From LDYB01 sp037442385 (GTDB lineage: Bacteria > Armatimonadota > Fimbriimonadia > Fimbriimonadales > GBS-DC): a stretch of DNA of 29,705 nt. The stretch spans positions 1-29,705 of the forward strand of contig JBBIQJ010000011.1 of the NCBI GenBank assembly GCA_037442385.1. Direction: 5' to 3'. This document shows, piece by piece, positions 16,213 to 23,496 of this stretch (positions are counted from its first letter, which is position 1; every line of letters begins with the position of its first letter). The notes under the pieces are model-generated. The model did not search any database. It was given only the letters and a program-made list of their open reading frames with translations, and was not told where the DNA came from. The position numbers were made by a program, and so were the translations under genes.

Positions 16213-17715
16213 TTAAGGCATACGGAACATCACCAGTTGGTGGAACACGCGTTCTTCGACGACACGCTTGATGGACAGTCGCACCATCTGTCCTGATGGG
16301 ATCCGATTCAACGCGCGTTCCAGATCTTCGGGTGTGCGCACAGGTGTGCGGTTCACGCTAAGGATTACATCGCCGCGCTGGAGCGCTTCGCTGGCGGGGC
16401 TGTTGGCATCCACACTCTCTACATAGACGCCTTCGGTGCCCACACGCTCGCGAAGAGGCGCGGGGATTTCGCCGACTCGCAAGCCCAGTTTCTGCAGGGC
16501 GTTCTGTTGAGGGGTTCTGGCGACTTTGGGGGCATCGGCCTCGGTGTCCTCAGGATGTGTGCCGAGCGTCGCGTTCAGAGTCAGGGTTCGCCCCTCGCGC
16601 ACGACTTTGAGCGTAACGCGCGCGTTGGGACCTTTTTCCGCAATCGCGTCGCGTAGCGCCATCTCGTTCTCTACGGGTTTGCCATCGAACTCCACAATCA
16701 CATCGCCAGGCTGGATCCCAGCGCGCTCTGCAGGTGTGCCCGCTTCCACTGCCTCGACCAGAACCCCGTTCTGCACCTTGAGTTCCTCGCGCAGCTCGGG
16801 GGTGAGGTTGCGCAAGCCGACGCCCAGGTAACCGCGCTTGTAACTACCCTCTTCCAGCAATCTTTTAACGACTGCCTTCACGCGGTTGATGGGGATGGCA
16901 AAGCCGATGCCGACATTGCCGCCCGTGAGTCCGCCGCTCACGATGGCGGTGTTGATACCAACCACCTCGCCGCGCGAATTAACCAGCGGGCCGCCAGAGT
17001 TGCCCTGGTTAATGGCGGCGTCGGTTTGAATCAGGTCGGGGTAGAAGCGCACGCGGTCGGAGCCAGCAATCTGCTCGCGCCGCCCGACAGCGCTCACGAT
17101 GCCCATCGTGAAGGTGTTCTCCAGCCCGAAGGGACTGCCAATCGCGAAGACCAGCTGTCCGGGCTTGACAGCAGACGAGTCGCCCAGCACCGCCGCAGGC
17201 AGATTCTTGCGGTCTACTTTCACCAGCGCGATATCGACGCTGGGAGCGCGAATCACTTCCCCCTTCGCCTTCGTGCCGTCAAAGAAGGTCACCTCCACTT
17301 CTTTGGCGTCGCTGACCACATGGTCGTTGGTCACGATGTAGCCGTCGCTGCGGATAATGACGCCCGAACCCTGTCCCTCAATTCGGGGCGGGGGGATTAG
17401 GATGCGCTGACTATCGGGCAGGCGCTCCCGGAACCGCTCAAAGAAGCCGAAGGGGTCTTCTATGCTCTCATCTGAAGATCGCCCCAGTTGCTTGACCACA
17501 CGGATATGCACCACGGTGGGTTGAACCGCCTCGGCGATGCGGGTCAGAGCCGATTCAAAACTTGCCAGCGTTGTGCGCTCTTGCGGTGTGAGCGCGACGG
17601 TTGTGCGCTCCTGCGCCTGGAGCGGGCTTATGTGCCGGGTAATGAGCAAAGTAAGGGTTGCACCCAGCACCAGACCTAACCCCAGTAGAATCCATCCATA
17701 TCGTCGCATAGGCAT
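16213..17715 (-). CDS. HtrA/DegP-like serine protease with two PDZ domains
   Basis: A 500-residue periplasmic protease/chaperone for misfolded envelope proteins. An N-terminal hydrophobic helix (WILLGLGLVLGATLTLLIT) anchors or exports it. The trypsin-like domain carries the triad: His132 in IVTNDHVVSDA, Asp161 in SVDIALVKVD and Ser240 in INQGNSGGPL. Two PDZ domains follow, beginning near RGYLGVGLRNLTPELREELK and the second near VGEIPAPLRERVGTEGVYVE. GGAGGGAGG lies directly before ATGCCTATG, so either the ATG at 17715 or the one at 17709 may be used. It follows the anti-sigma gene by less than 25 nt, so it is probably in the sigma operon and both a product and a monitor of envelope stress. Confidence 0.93.
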   Translation of the reverse strand: MPMRRYGWILLGLGLVLGATLTLLITRHISPLQAQERTTVALTPQERTTLASFESALTRIAEAVQPTVVHIRVVKQLGRSSDESIEDPFGFFERFRERLPDSQRILIPPPRIEGQGSGVIIRSDGYIVTNDHVVSDAKEVEVTFFDGTKAKGEVIRAPSVDIALVKVDRKNLPAAVLGDSSAVKPGQLVFAIGSPFGLENTFTMGIVSAVGRREQIAGSDRVRFYPDLIQTDAAINQGNSGGPLVNSRGEVVGINTAIVSGGLTGGNVGIGFAIPINRVKAVVKRLLEEGSYKRGYLGVGLRNLTPELREELKVQNGVLVEAVEAGTPAERAGIQPGDVIVEFDGKPVENEMALRDAIAEKGPNARVTLKVVREGRTLTLNATLGTHPEDTEADAPKVARTPQQNALQKLGLRVGEIPAPLRERVGTEGVYVESVDANSPASEALQRGDVILSVNRTPVRTPEDLERALNRIPSGQMVRLSIKRVVEERVFHQLVMFRMP

Positions 17716-17733
17716 CCTCCCTCCGTGTTCAAT

Positions 17734-18309
17734 TTATCGGTTTTGGAAATAAAAAGTGTGATACAATCCCTCAAATGAGGGCGTGCTATTGGCGGCAGGA
17801 TAATAGTTTGTTGGTAAAATAGGGCTGCTGAAAACGGGCTGATTGAAAGGCACTGGAGTGAACATTTCGGAGGGGAGCGGAGATGGCTTTCGGAACAGGG
17901 ACGGCTCTATTGAAGATCGGAAGGGGATGGGAGCAGGGGATGAGGCGGCGAAGGTTGCTTCGGACCGGGTTTCGGCGACGGTACTGTTCCACCACAGGAA
18001 GACCCCCACAGCGGCAGCGCCCGCCGCCATCTGCCACCACCGGGTCGATCGCCACCCCACTCTAATCACGGCAGTCTGGGACACTGCTGTGCGCTGTGTG
18101 CGAAGACGCGCTAAAACCGCTTCGGGACCCTGGGAAGGCTGAACAACAGGCAGCTGGCGAAGAAGATGCTTCATGCGTCTGAGGCGTTCAAACTCGGTGG
18201 AGCATTCGATACAGTTCTCTATGTGAGAGCGAATCAGTTGGTGTTCATGACCTGTGAGTTCCATGTCTAAGTACGCGGACAGTCGGGACTGCACATAACG
18301 GCAATTCAT
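17734..18309 (-). CDS. Zinc-finger (zf-HC2) transmembrane anti-sigma factor
   Basis: A 191-residue protein that should hold the adjacent ECF sigma factor inactive at the membrane. The N-terminal zinc-binding anti-sigma domain has Cys3 and the HxxxCxxC motif in RSHIENCIECSTEF (His29, Cys33, Cys36). One transmembrane helix follows in WWQMAAGAAAVGVFLWWN at about residues 87-105. The external part (about 85 residues) is Pro/Ser-rich and without a recognisable domain, ending YYPAANSTPSFEGLYHTFYF. ATG overlaps the sigma-factor stop as ATGA, so stoichiometric coupled synthesis is expected. Release presumably needs regulated proteolysis, but no site-1 or site-2 protease is visible here. Confidence 0.88.
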   Translation of the reverse strand: MNCRYVQSRLSAYLDMELTGHEHQLIRSHIENCIECSTEFERLRRMKHLLRQLPVVQPSQGPEAVLARLRTQRTAVSQTAVIRVGWRSTRWWQMAAGAAAVGVFLWWNSTVAETRSEATFAASSPAPIPFRSSIEPSLFRKPSPLPSEMFTPVPFNQPVFSSPILPTNYYPAANSTPSFEGLYHTFYFQNR

Positions 18310-18908
18310 TTCAAATCACCTCGCTCAAAGAGTTCCGGGTATTTCTTCTGGATGATGTCACGGAGCTGTTTACGCCCCCGGTGGATACGGGAGCGCACCG
18401 TGCCGATGGAGGTGTTCATCATTTCGGCAATCTCCTCATAGGAGTGCCCCATCACATCGGCAAGCACGACCGCGGTGCGGAATTCGGGCGCCAGCCGCAT
18501 CAGCCCCTCCTGAACCGCATCGGCATACTGGTTCGCCTCCGCAATCTCAAGAGGCGACGGACCAGGGTCGGGAATATCGAGCTGTTCGCTCTCTTCGCCT
18601 TCCTCGTTCTCGAATCGCTCTTCGATGGAGAGTGTCGGGAGGCGCTTCCGACGACGGTATTCGTCGATGTAGAGGTTGGTCATGATGCGGCTAATCCAGT
18701 TCATGAAGGGCATCGTGGGGTCGTAGCGGTCAAAGAATCGATAGGCGCGCAGAAAGGCTTCCTGGGTCAAGTCTTCCGCATCGGCGGCGTTGCCCGTGAG
18801 GCGGTATGCCAGATTGTAGACCTGCTGGTAATAGCGTGTAACCAGCGCATCGAACTCGCGATCCAGAAGTTCCTGTTCCATGCTATGCGCAATGGCTGTA
18901 TGGGTCAT
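18306..18908 (-). CDS. ECF-family RNA polymerase sigma factor (RpoE-like)
   Basis: A 200-residue sigma factor. Region 2 spans LVTRYYQQVYNLAYRLTGNA, ADAEDLTQEAFLRAYRFF and PFMNWISRIMTNLYIDEYRR; region 4 is LAPEFRTAVVLADVMGHSYE plus EIAEMMNTSIGTVRSRIHRG. An acidic linker joins them (FENEEGEESEQLDIPD). The ATG at 18908 is preferred to 18920 because GGAGGCGG sits just before it. It heads a sigma, anti-sigma, HtrA operon, the arrangement of envelope-stress regulators. It likely directs its own operon and other envelope genes. Confidence 0.95.
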   Translation of the reverse strand: MTHTAIAHSMEQELLDREFDALVTRYYQQVYNLAYRLTGNAADAEDLTQEAFLRAYRFFDRYDPTMPFMNWISRIMTNLYIDEYRRRKRLPTLSIEERFENEEGEESEQLDIPDPGPSPLEIAEANQYADAVQEGLMRLAPEFRTAVVLADVMGHSYEEIAEMMNTSIGTVRSRIHRGRKQLRDIIQKKYPELFERGDLK

Positions 18909-19000
18909 TACCGCCTCCATTCTATTGGGGATATACGAGATGAGGCAGTAAAGAGTTCCCCACCGCCATTCCTTCCCTCCTCTATTGGATTGGACGGGTA

Positions 19001-19006
19001 ATTATA
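19001..19006 (-). promoter_or_regulatory. -10 box (TATAAT) upstream of the sigma-factor operon
   Basis: A perfect TATAAT on the minus strand lies about 92 nt upstream of the sigma-factor ATG. No consensus -35 is evident at 16-18 nt. An additional ECF-type autoregulatory promoter was not recognised. Confidence 0.45.
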
Positions 19007-19009
19007 CCT

Positions 19010-19295
19010 GAAGGTTTCTAAAATTGAGGGCAACGAGCGCTTCTCTCTGACGGGTGAAGCCGTGCCTCAGCCAGGTTCAGGATATCGTTATCGGTGATGG
19101 TCAAAAGGGAGACAATCAACATGAATTGGAGTTCTGGGAGAGTTGTGGTGGAGTGGTTAGTTGGTATCGGGAGGGGGCACAGGCGAGTGGCAAGTAGGCT
19201 CTCAAGCGTATCTCGGTACAGGTAGTTGTTTTGGAGGTGGTGCCGCTAATCGGGCGGTGATGGAGTTGGGTAGAATAGGGGCGAGGTGAAAACTC
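19010..19295. other. Gene-poor stretch with no supported gene
   Basis: About 285 nt between the sigma-operon promoter and the first A+T-rich island gene. Only short interrupted frames are present. One plus-strand frame ending at a TAG near 19195 (with VQDIVIGDGQKGDNQ) could be a decayed coding remnant. A TAGAAT at 19271-19276 is a possible -10 for the gene at 19296. I see no RNA gene or clear repeat. Confidence 0.4.
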
Positions 19296-20084
19296 GTGTC
19301 TTTTGGTCAGGTGAGAGAGAGCTTCCTGGACCTTTTGCGGGAGTCTCAAAGTGAGCAATTGATAGATCGCACACGCCGCATTATTGATTCGTGTGATACA
19401 TTAGAGACCTATTGGTATGCTGTAGAGCATGCCATTGTTGTCTATTTAGAATTAAAGCAAAGAGGGCGGGATGATCTTGCACTTGTACTCGCCGAAGATC
19501 TCGCAGCACGTCCCAACTTACATCCTAACCTAACAGCTTTCTGGCAGAAGCATCATATAGAGAGCCTGTTGGTTCAAAATCAGAGTGAGAAGGCAGAGCA
19601 GGTTCTTAGAGATTTACTTAATTATCATCTTTCGTCCGAAGCTGTAGCACTTTTAGGACATTGGATGCTTAGAAAAGGAGATAAGAGTCAGATTTTGCAA
19701 TGCTTTGAAATTTATGCTTCACTGTTCAAAGTGGAAATCGCCTTATCCCGACTGCTGAAATCGAATGTTTCGCCCAACGAAACATTTTTTGCGAGCAGTC
19801 TCGATTTAGAATGGATTTCGCAGGTTTTTGAGAAATTATCGGATAATCAAAAGAAAGTATCTATGATAATCATAGATTTATTGATGAAAGAGGTCGAATA
19901 TAATTTTGCGAGATTCTTAAGAGGCGGCGAAGGCTATCGTGTGCGCAAGACTTTATCTGAGAAGATAGCCTCTCTGGCTATCCAGTGGGGGTTCTTGGAG
20001 CTTTATCAAAACGCTCAACAATTCCTTGAATCTTTGGAACAGGTGTCTTTCGACATCGATGTATCGGCTGAAGATGCGGAGTGA
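19296..20084 (+). CDS. Orphan all-helical hypothetical protein, A+T-rich
   Basis: A 262-residue protein from a GTG at 19296 with GAGGTGA upstream. It is almost wholly helical, with heptad-like stretches (IIDSCDTLETYWYAVEHAIV, QVLRDLLNYHLSSEAVALLG) that could be degenerate TPR or HEAT-like repeats; there is no signal peptide, membrane helix or catalytic motif. Its codon use (many AAA, TTA, ATT, GAT) is clearly more A+T-rich than the genome around it, pointing to transfer. The following RHS/YD fragment begins on the next base after its stop. By position it could be the immunity or cargo gene of a polymorphic-toxin locus, but nothing in the sequence proves this. Confidence 0.68.
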   Translation: MSFGQVRESFLDLLRESQSEQLIDRTRRIIDSCDTLETYWYAVEHAIVVYLELKQRGRDDLALVLAEDLAARPNLHPNLTAFWQKHHIESLLVQNQSEKAEQVLRDLLNYHLSSEAVALLGHWMLRKGDKSQILQCFEIYASLFKVEIALSRLLKSNVSPNETFFASSLDLEWISQVFEKLSDNQKKVSMIIIDLLMKEVEYNFARFLRGGEGYRVRKTLSEKIASLAIQWGFLELYQNAQQFLESLEQVSFDIDVSAEDAE

Positions 20085-20768
20085 ATGTTAACCTATCTGT
20101 ATGGGAATGTGTACAGTTTTGATGGGGCATTAAGTCGTTTGGCGAGTGTGCTGGGTGTGTGGAGTGGCGAGGAGAATAATTTTGTGTGGAACCCCGAAGG
20201 CACGCTGGCGCGGTGGGTCGGTCCTGTGCCAACTCCAGAAGGACAACCTATCATCTATGAACGGTTTTTTGAGTATGATGAGGCAGGTTTGCTCACTCGC
20301 TTCTGGCGCCGCGAAGGAGAAAGCGAGGGGCGCCTGTTGCAAGAGTTTCGGTATAATAGCGATGGCTGTCTGGTGCAGATGATCAACTACTGGGAAGGGA
20401 AGGAATATCGCTTTGGGTGTAGTATGAGCTGTGGGACAGGTATACGACGCACCTACAGTCGTCCACTGTCGGGTTTGGGAGGCGTGGCTCAGGAGGACTA
20501 TGTGCATAGCCGACCAGCAGGTGGTTCAGCGATTCGTTTGCGAGCAGTGAGTTGCGTTCGCCGAATGCGGTGTAGGTTCAGGATTTGCGTGAGGATGGGA
20601 CTGTTTATATCGCCAGTGTGCATGCTCTGTGACTGCAGTTTATATAAGTGTGCCATGCGCGTCGATTGTAATCTATCTCCGAGACCTGCCACCTGCTTTC
20701 GTGCCAAGAGATGGATTGGTTTACTCCTATGGGTTCGTCCTGGATGGTGTTTCATACTCGCTCCTTGA
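20085..20768 (+). pseudogene. RHS/YD-repeat fragment, decayed
   Basis: The open frame is 227 codons, but only the first ~140 look like protein. These show YD-type repeats: TYLYGNVYSFDGALSRLASV, IIYERFFEYDEAGLLTRFWR and EFRYNSDGCLVQMINYWEGK, then EYRFGCSMSCGTGIRRTYSR. After about 20515 the reading degenerates to Arg/Cys-rich noise. Another frame then carries SFASSELRSPNAV, a stop, and VQDLREDGTVYIAS, suggesting frameshift and decay. Full RHS proteins are very large exported toxin shells; here neither an N-terminus nor a shell core of normal size remains. The ATG adjoins the upstream stop (TGAATG), so translation of a small product is still possible. The end of the readable part resembles the second fragment at 21.9 kb. 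Confidence 0.6.
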
Positions 20769-20772
20769 AGCA

Positions 20773-21759
20773 ATGCGGAACAGACGCATATTGGTTTTTT
20801 GGGGATTGATGATAACGATAGGAGCCCTGTGCTCAGGGATTTGCCTGTATGGCACTTTTCTCTGGGCAGACACATTCCACGTGGGTAAGGTTAGCCCCGT
20901 ATTTGATGTGGCACCTTCTGGAAGGATAATCGTTTTTAATGCTAAATCGGACAAGCATGATGTTCTCTTCAGTTTTGATCGCCTCAGTAATCGGTTGCAC
21001 CGTGTGCTTCAGACCACAGGGAGTATTGAGGAGATTTGCGTAATTGATGACAATCAAGCGGTGTTATCCGTTCGAGAACGACGCAATCGAGTCAGCTCTG
21101 ATGTATATAGTTTCATGGTAAAATTAGATACAGGCAAAATGTATCGTTTAACAAATGTAAAGCGAGTATGGGAAGCCCAAATTCAACGAGTTTCACCAGG
21201 AAAGTTTATCATGAGACGATATAAAATTCGGATATATCTCACAATATTTGGATGGGAAATTTATGGGATTGAAGACGAAAAATCTGCTACCGTTGTGGAC
21301 GCGCTGCGTGGGGATACAATCTCCTTACGGTTGAGTGTAAGTCCGTATCAGTTAGAGCAAGTGCTTGATGATAGGCGTGTAATTCTCTCTTTATATTCCT
21401 CTCACGGCAGAAAATGGTTTCTTGCAGAGTTGAATAAGCCCCTCACAATGTCAGGGACGCGGGTAGTACGCCGACAATCTCTCCCCATCTATGGTGATGC
21501 CTTAGTCGCCCGCGAGGACGGCCGATTCTTCTGTGATTTGGTTCACGACCTAGAGATGAGTGCTGATGAAATTTACTGCTTTGATATTCAAACCAAGCAA
21601 ATAAGGAAACTCGTACAATTCCGAGGTCGGCTCACTCAAATGCGTTGTGTCGGAGACCATCTCTTTTTCCTTTCGGATGGACATTATCCGGTTCTTTGGC
21701 AAGTGCAATTAGATGGTTCAGGTTTAAATAAGATTGTCGACATAGGATCCCTGCACTAG
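20773..21759 (+). CDS. Membrane-anchored beta-propeller-like hypothetical protein, A+T-rich
   Basis: A 328-residue protein from the ATG at 20773 (a longer open frame begins at the GTG at 20629). The chosen start gives a classic N-terminal anchor: MRNRR, then the hydrophobic ILVFWGLMITIGALCSGICL. No strong Shine-Dalgarno is seen. The outside part alternates strands and short motifs such as DVLFSFDRLSNRLHRVLQTT, FMVKLDTGKMYRLTNVKRVW, EIYCFDIQTKQIRKLVQF and LWQVQLDGSGLNKIVDIG, the pattern of TolB/WD40-like propellers. No enzyme motif is visible. Composition is A+T-rich like the gene at 19296. It lies between two RHS remnants and may be displaced cargo; its function is unknown. Confidence 0.65.
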   Translation: MRNRRILVFWGLMITIGALCSGICLYGTFLWADTFHVGKVSPVFDVAPSGRIIVFNAKSDKHDVLFSFDRLSNRLHRVLQTTGSIEEICVIDDNQAVLSVRERRNRVSSDVYSFMVKLDTGKMYRLTNVKRVWEAQIQRVSPGKFIMRRYKIRIYLTIFGWEIYGIEDEKSATVVDALRGDTISLRLSVSPYQLEQVLDDRRVILSLYSSHGRKWFLAELNKPLTMSGTRVVRRQSLPIYGDALVAREDGRFFCDLVHDLEMSADEIYCFDIQTKQIRKLVQFRGRLTQMRCVGDHLFFLSDGHYPVLWQVQLDGSGLNKIVDIGSLH

Positions 21760-22200
21760 GGCTTCGAATCTGGCGAGTAGTGTCTTGAATTGGGGGTTGT
21801 TGCGCGGCGACGCAAAGGTAGCATACGAGTATGGGTATAATAGCGACGGCGTTCGGGGTGGAAGCGGGATGTTTTGGCTGGGCAGGAATATCGGTATGTG
21901 TGTCGGATAGGCTGTGGGGGTGTGCCGATGCGGGTGTATAGTCGGGCGATAGGGAGCGAGAGGTGGGCAAGTGTGGAGGATTACCTGCCTGTTGGGAACG
22001 CGCTGGGGTATAATGGGAACTAGCGGTTTGCGCACAGCGGGGGTACTTTGTTGATGATAACGCAAGCGGGTGAGCCGTGGGGTTATTACCCGCAGGACAG
22101 CAACAGGTTGGCGGTTAGGAACGGCTTCAGCGGCTCTGTCGCAAAGAATGGGGGCTTGGTGAACAGGACGCGGGAACCGCGTCCGTACGGGCATCCGTAG
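21755..22200 (+). pseudogene. Second RHS/YD-repeat C-terminal fragment, frameshifted and with an internal stop
   Basis: One frame reads NLASSVLNWGLLRGDAKVAY then EYGYNSDGVR; around base 21856 the sense shifts to the frame giving AGQEYRYVCRIGCGGVPMRV, YSRAIGSERW and ASVEDYLPVGNALGYNGN. After an in-frame TAG (22021-22023) the same frame continues RFAHSGGTLLMITQAGEPWG, YYPQDSNRLAV and SGSVAKNGGLVNRT up to a TAG at 22198-22200. EYRYxCxxxCGxxxxRxYSR parallels the first fragment at 20.4 kb. There is no start and no intact reading frame. It is a relic of an RHS-type protein end. Confidence 0.6.
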
Positions 22201-22220
22201 GGGCGCGGTCGCCGCGCCCC
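22166..22220. repeat. Cluster of three consecutive perfect hairpins
   Basis: Stem 1: GGACGCGG/CCGCGTCC (22166-22184, 3-nt loop). Stem 2: TACGG/CCGTA (22186-22199). Stem 3: GGGGCGCGG/CCGCGCCCC (22200-22220, 3-nt loop). They adjoin directly. The array looks like a REP-type palindromic repeat unit, and it lies at the end of the RHS relic. No gene is supported between 22201 and 22350; the palindrome AACGGCTTCAGCCGT near 22272-22286 shares AACGGCTTCAGC with 22120-22131. Confidence 0.6.
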
Positions 22221-22350
22221 ACGCGGCGAAATCAATCGTGCCACGAGGTGGAGTGCGAACCCTTGCGACAAAACGGCTTCAGCCGTCTGGTGTCGGCATC
22301 GATGCCTCTTGATCCGCGTCGTGCTGGCTTTCCTGGAGCGCTGCTAAGCG

Positions 22351-23496
22351 TCAGTCATATTCCCGCAGATAAGTTTCTACCACTTTGCAGGCGCGCTCTA
22401 AATCGTCGGGTGAGACATTTTCGATAACATCGCTGACCCAGTGCCAGTTAGGGGGGATGCCGGGCTGGGTTTCACACCACAGGGCAATCGCGCGGTAGCG
22501 TTTCATCAGAAACGGGAGTGCATCGGTGTAGGCGCCGTGCGGCACGGCGCTCGGTTGGAGTTCCCATTCGGGATGTTGCTGGGCGAGTTGCGCGAACCGT
22601 TGCACCATTTCGGGGTGGGCGTGCTGGCGCGGGAGCATGCCTTCGGCGAGCAGGTAGCGGGGCGGCCCCAGCCCTACATGGTCCACAATCAGGAACTCCG
22701 CGTCGTACAGCTGGGCGCCGTATTCGCGCTCGAAGGCGAACGCGCCCGCAGGCGTGCCCACCTCTTCGCACCCCGTGAACACGCCCCATACTTCGGTGTG
22801 CTGGAGGGGCGCTTCGACGAGGCGTTCCACCAGAGTCCACAGAACCGCCACCCCCGAACCGTTGTCGTTGGCGCCCTGAACCCACGGCATGCGCCATTCG
22901 CGATGTGCCAGCACAAACAGCCCCCAGAGTGAAAGGAGCGTGCCAGGAATGACCAGAATCTTGCCCGCCGTAGCGTAACCCGCAATCCCCAGCAGCGCGC
23001 CGAGCGTCAACAATCCTAGCAGTAGCGTTTGCAGTTTGAAGCTCGCTCCGAAGTAGCGCACGGTTTTGGGGTCCCACAAAAGCGCGGCGCGTGTGCTGTC
23101 AAGGTGCGCCATGACCACCACACGGCGTTTGACTGCCTCGCGTGGGGGCACAATCGCAATCAGGTTTGCGCTCTGCCGCTGGGGGAAAAAGCGCATCACA
23201 TCCCACTTGCCGCTCACCAGCCCCCAGTAAAGCGTTGAGGTCAGCAGGCTCAGCACTGCCGCGCTCCACCAGAGCGACGCCAGCGCAATGAGACCCGCTA
23301 GCGCGAACCCCAGCGAGGTTGCCACCCAAGGCGTTGTGAAAGAAGGGACGCTACGAAAAGGCTGGGTCAGGGTTTTAATCCCCCGCTCATGCAGGCGTCT
23401 TTCAATCATGATGCGTGAGCGCGCCTCCGCCTCCGAGGTGGCAGGGCGCGCGCCGATGGTGTAGATCAGGTTCTGCAAGTAGCTGTAGGCTTTCAT
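22351..23496 (-). CDS. Membrane-embedded M28-family metallopeptidase
   Basis: A 381-residue di-zinc aminopeptidase-like protein. The ligand set of family M28 is visible: VVMAHLDS (His131, Asp133), GANDNGSG (Asp211), GCEEVG (Glu244 as base, Glu245), LIVDHVG (Asp272) and NWHWVSD (His352). Unusually, two hydrophobic hairpins interrupt it, one before the catalytic domain (about 57-95) and one between His131 and Asp211 (about 153-197). This predicts four membrane helices, with the catalytic halves brought together at one face. It would cleave N-terminal residues or a related amide; the substrate is unknown. Its ATG overlaps the methyltransferase stop (ATGA), so it is coupled as last gene of the trio. 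Confidence 0.87.
   Translation of the reverse strand: MKAYSYLQNLIYTIGARPATSEAEARSRIMIERRLHERGIKTLTQPFRSVPSFTTPWVATSLGFALAGLIALASLWWSAAVLSLLTSTLYWGLVSGKWDVMRFFPQRQSANLIAIVPPREAVKRRVVVMAHLDSTRAALLWDPKTVRYFGASFKLQTLLLGLLTLGALLGIAGYATAGKILVIPGTLLSLWGLFVLAHREWRMPWVQGANDNGSGVAVLWTLVERLVEAPLQHTEVWGVFTGCEEVGTPAGAFAFEREYGAQLYDAEFLIVDHVGLGPPRYLLAEGMLPRQHAHPEMVQRFAQLAQQHPEWELQPSAVPHGAYTDALPFLMKRYRAIALWCETQPGIPPNWHWVSDVIENVSPDDLERACKVVETYLREYD

Noticed and set aside
19121..19225. 34-codon plus-strand frame (MNWSSGRVVVEW...)
   Set aside because: Short, composition-driven and without family support or a good ribosome site.
22166..22220. CRISPR-like repeat cluster
   Set aside because: The stems differ from each other and there are no regularly spaced direct repeats or cas genes.
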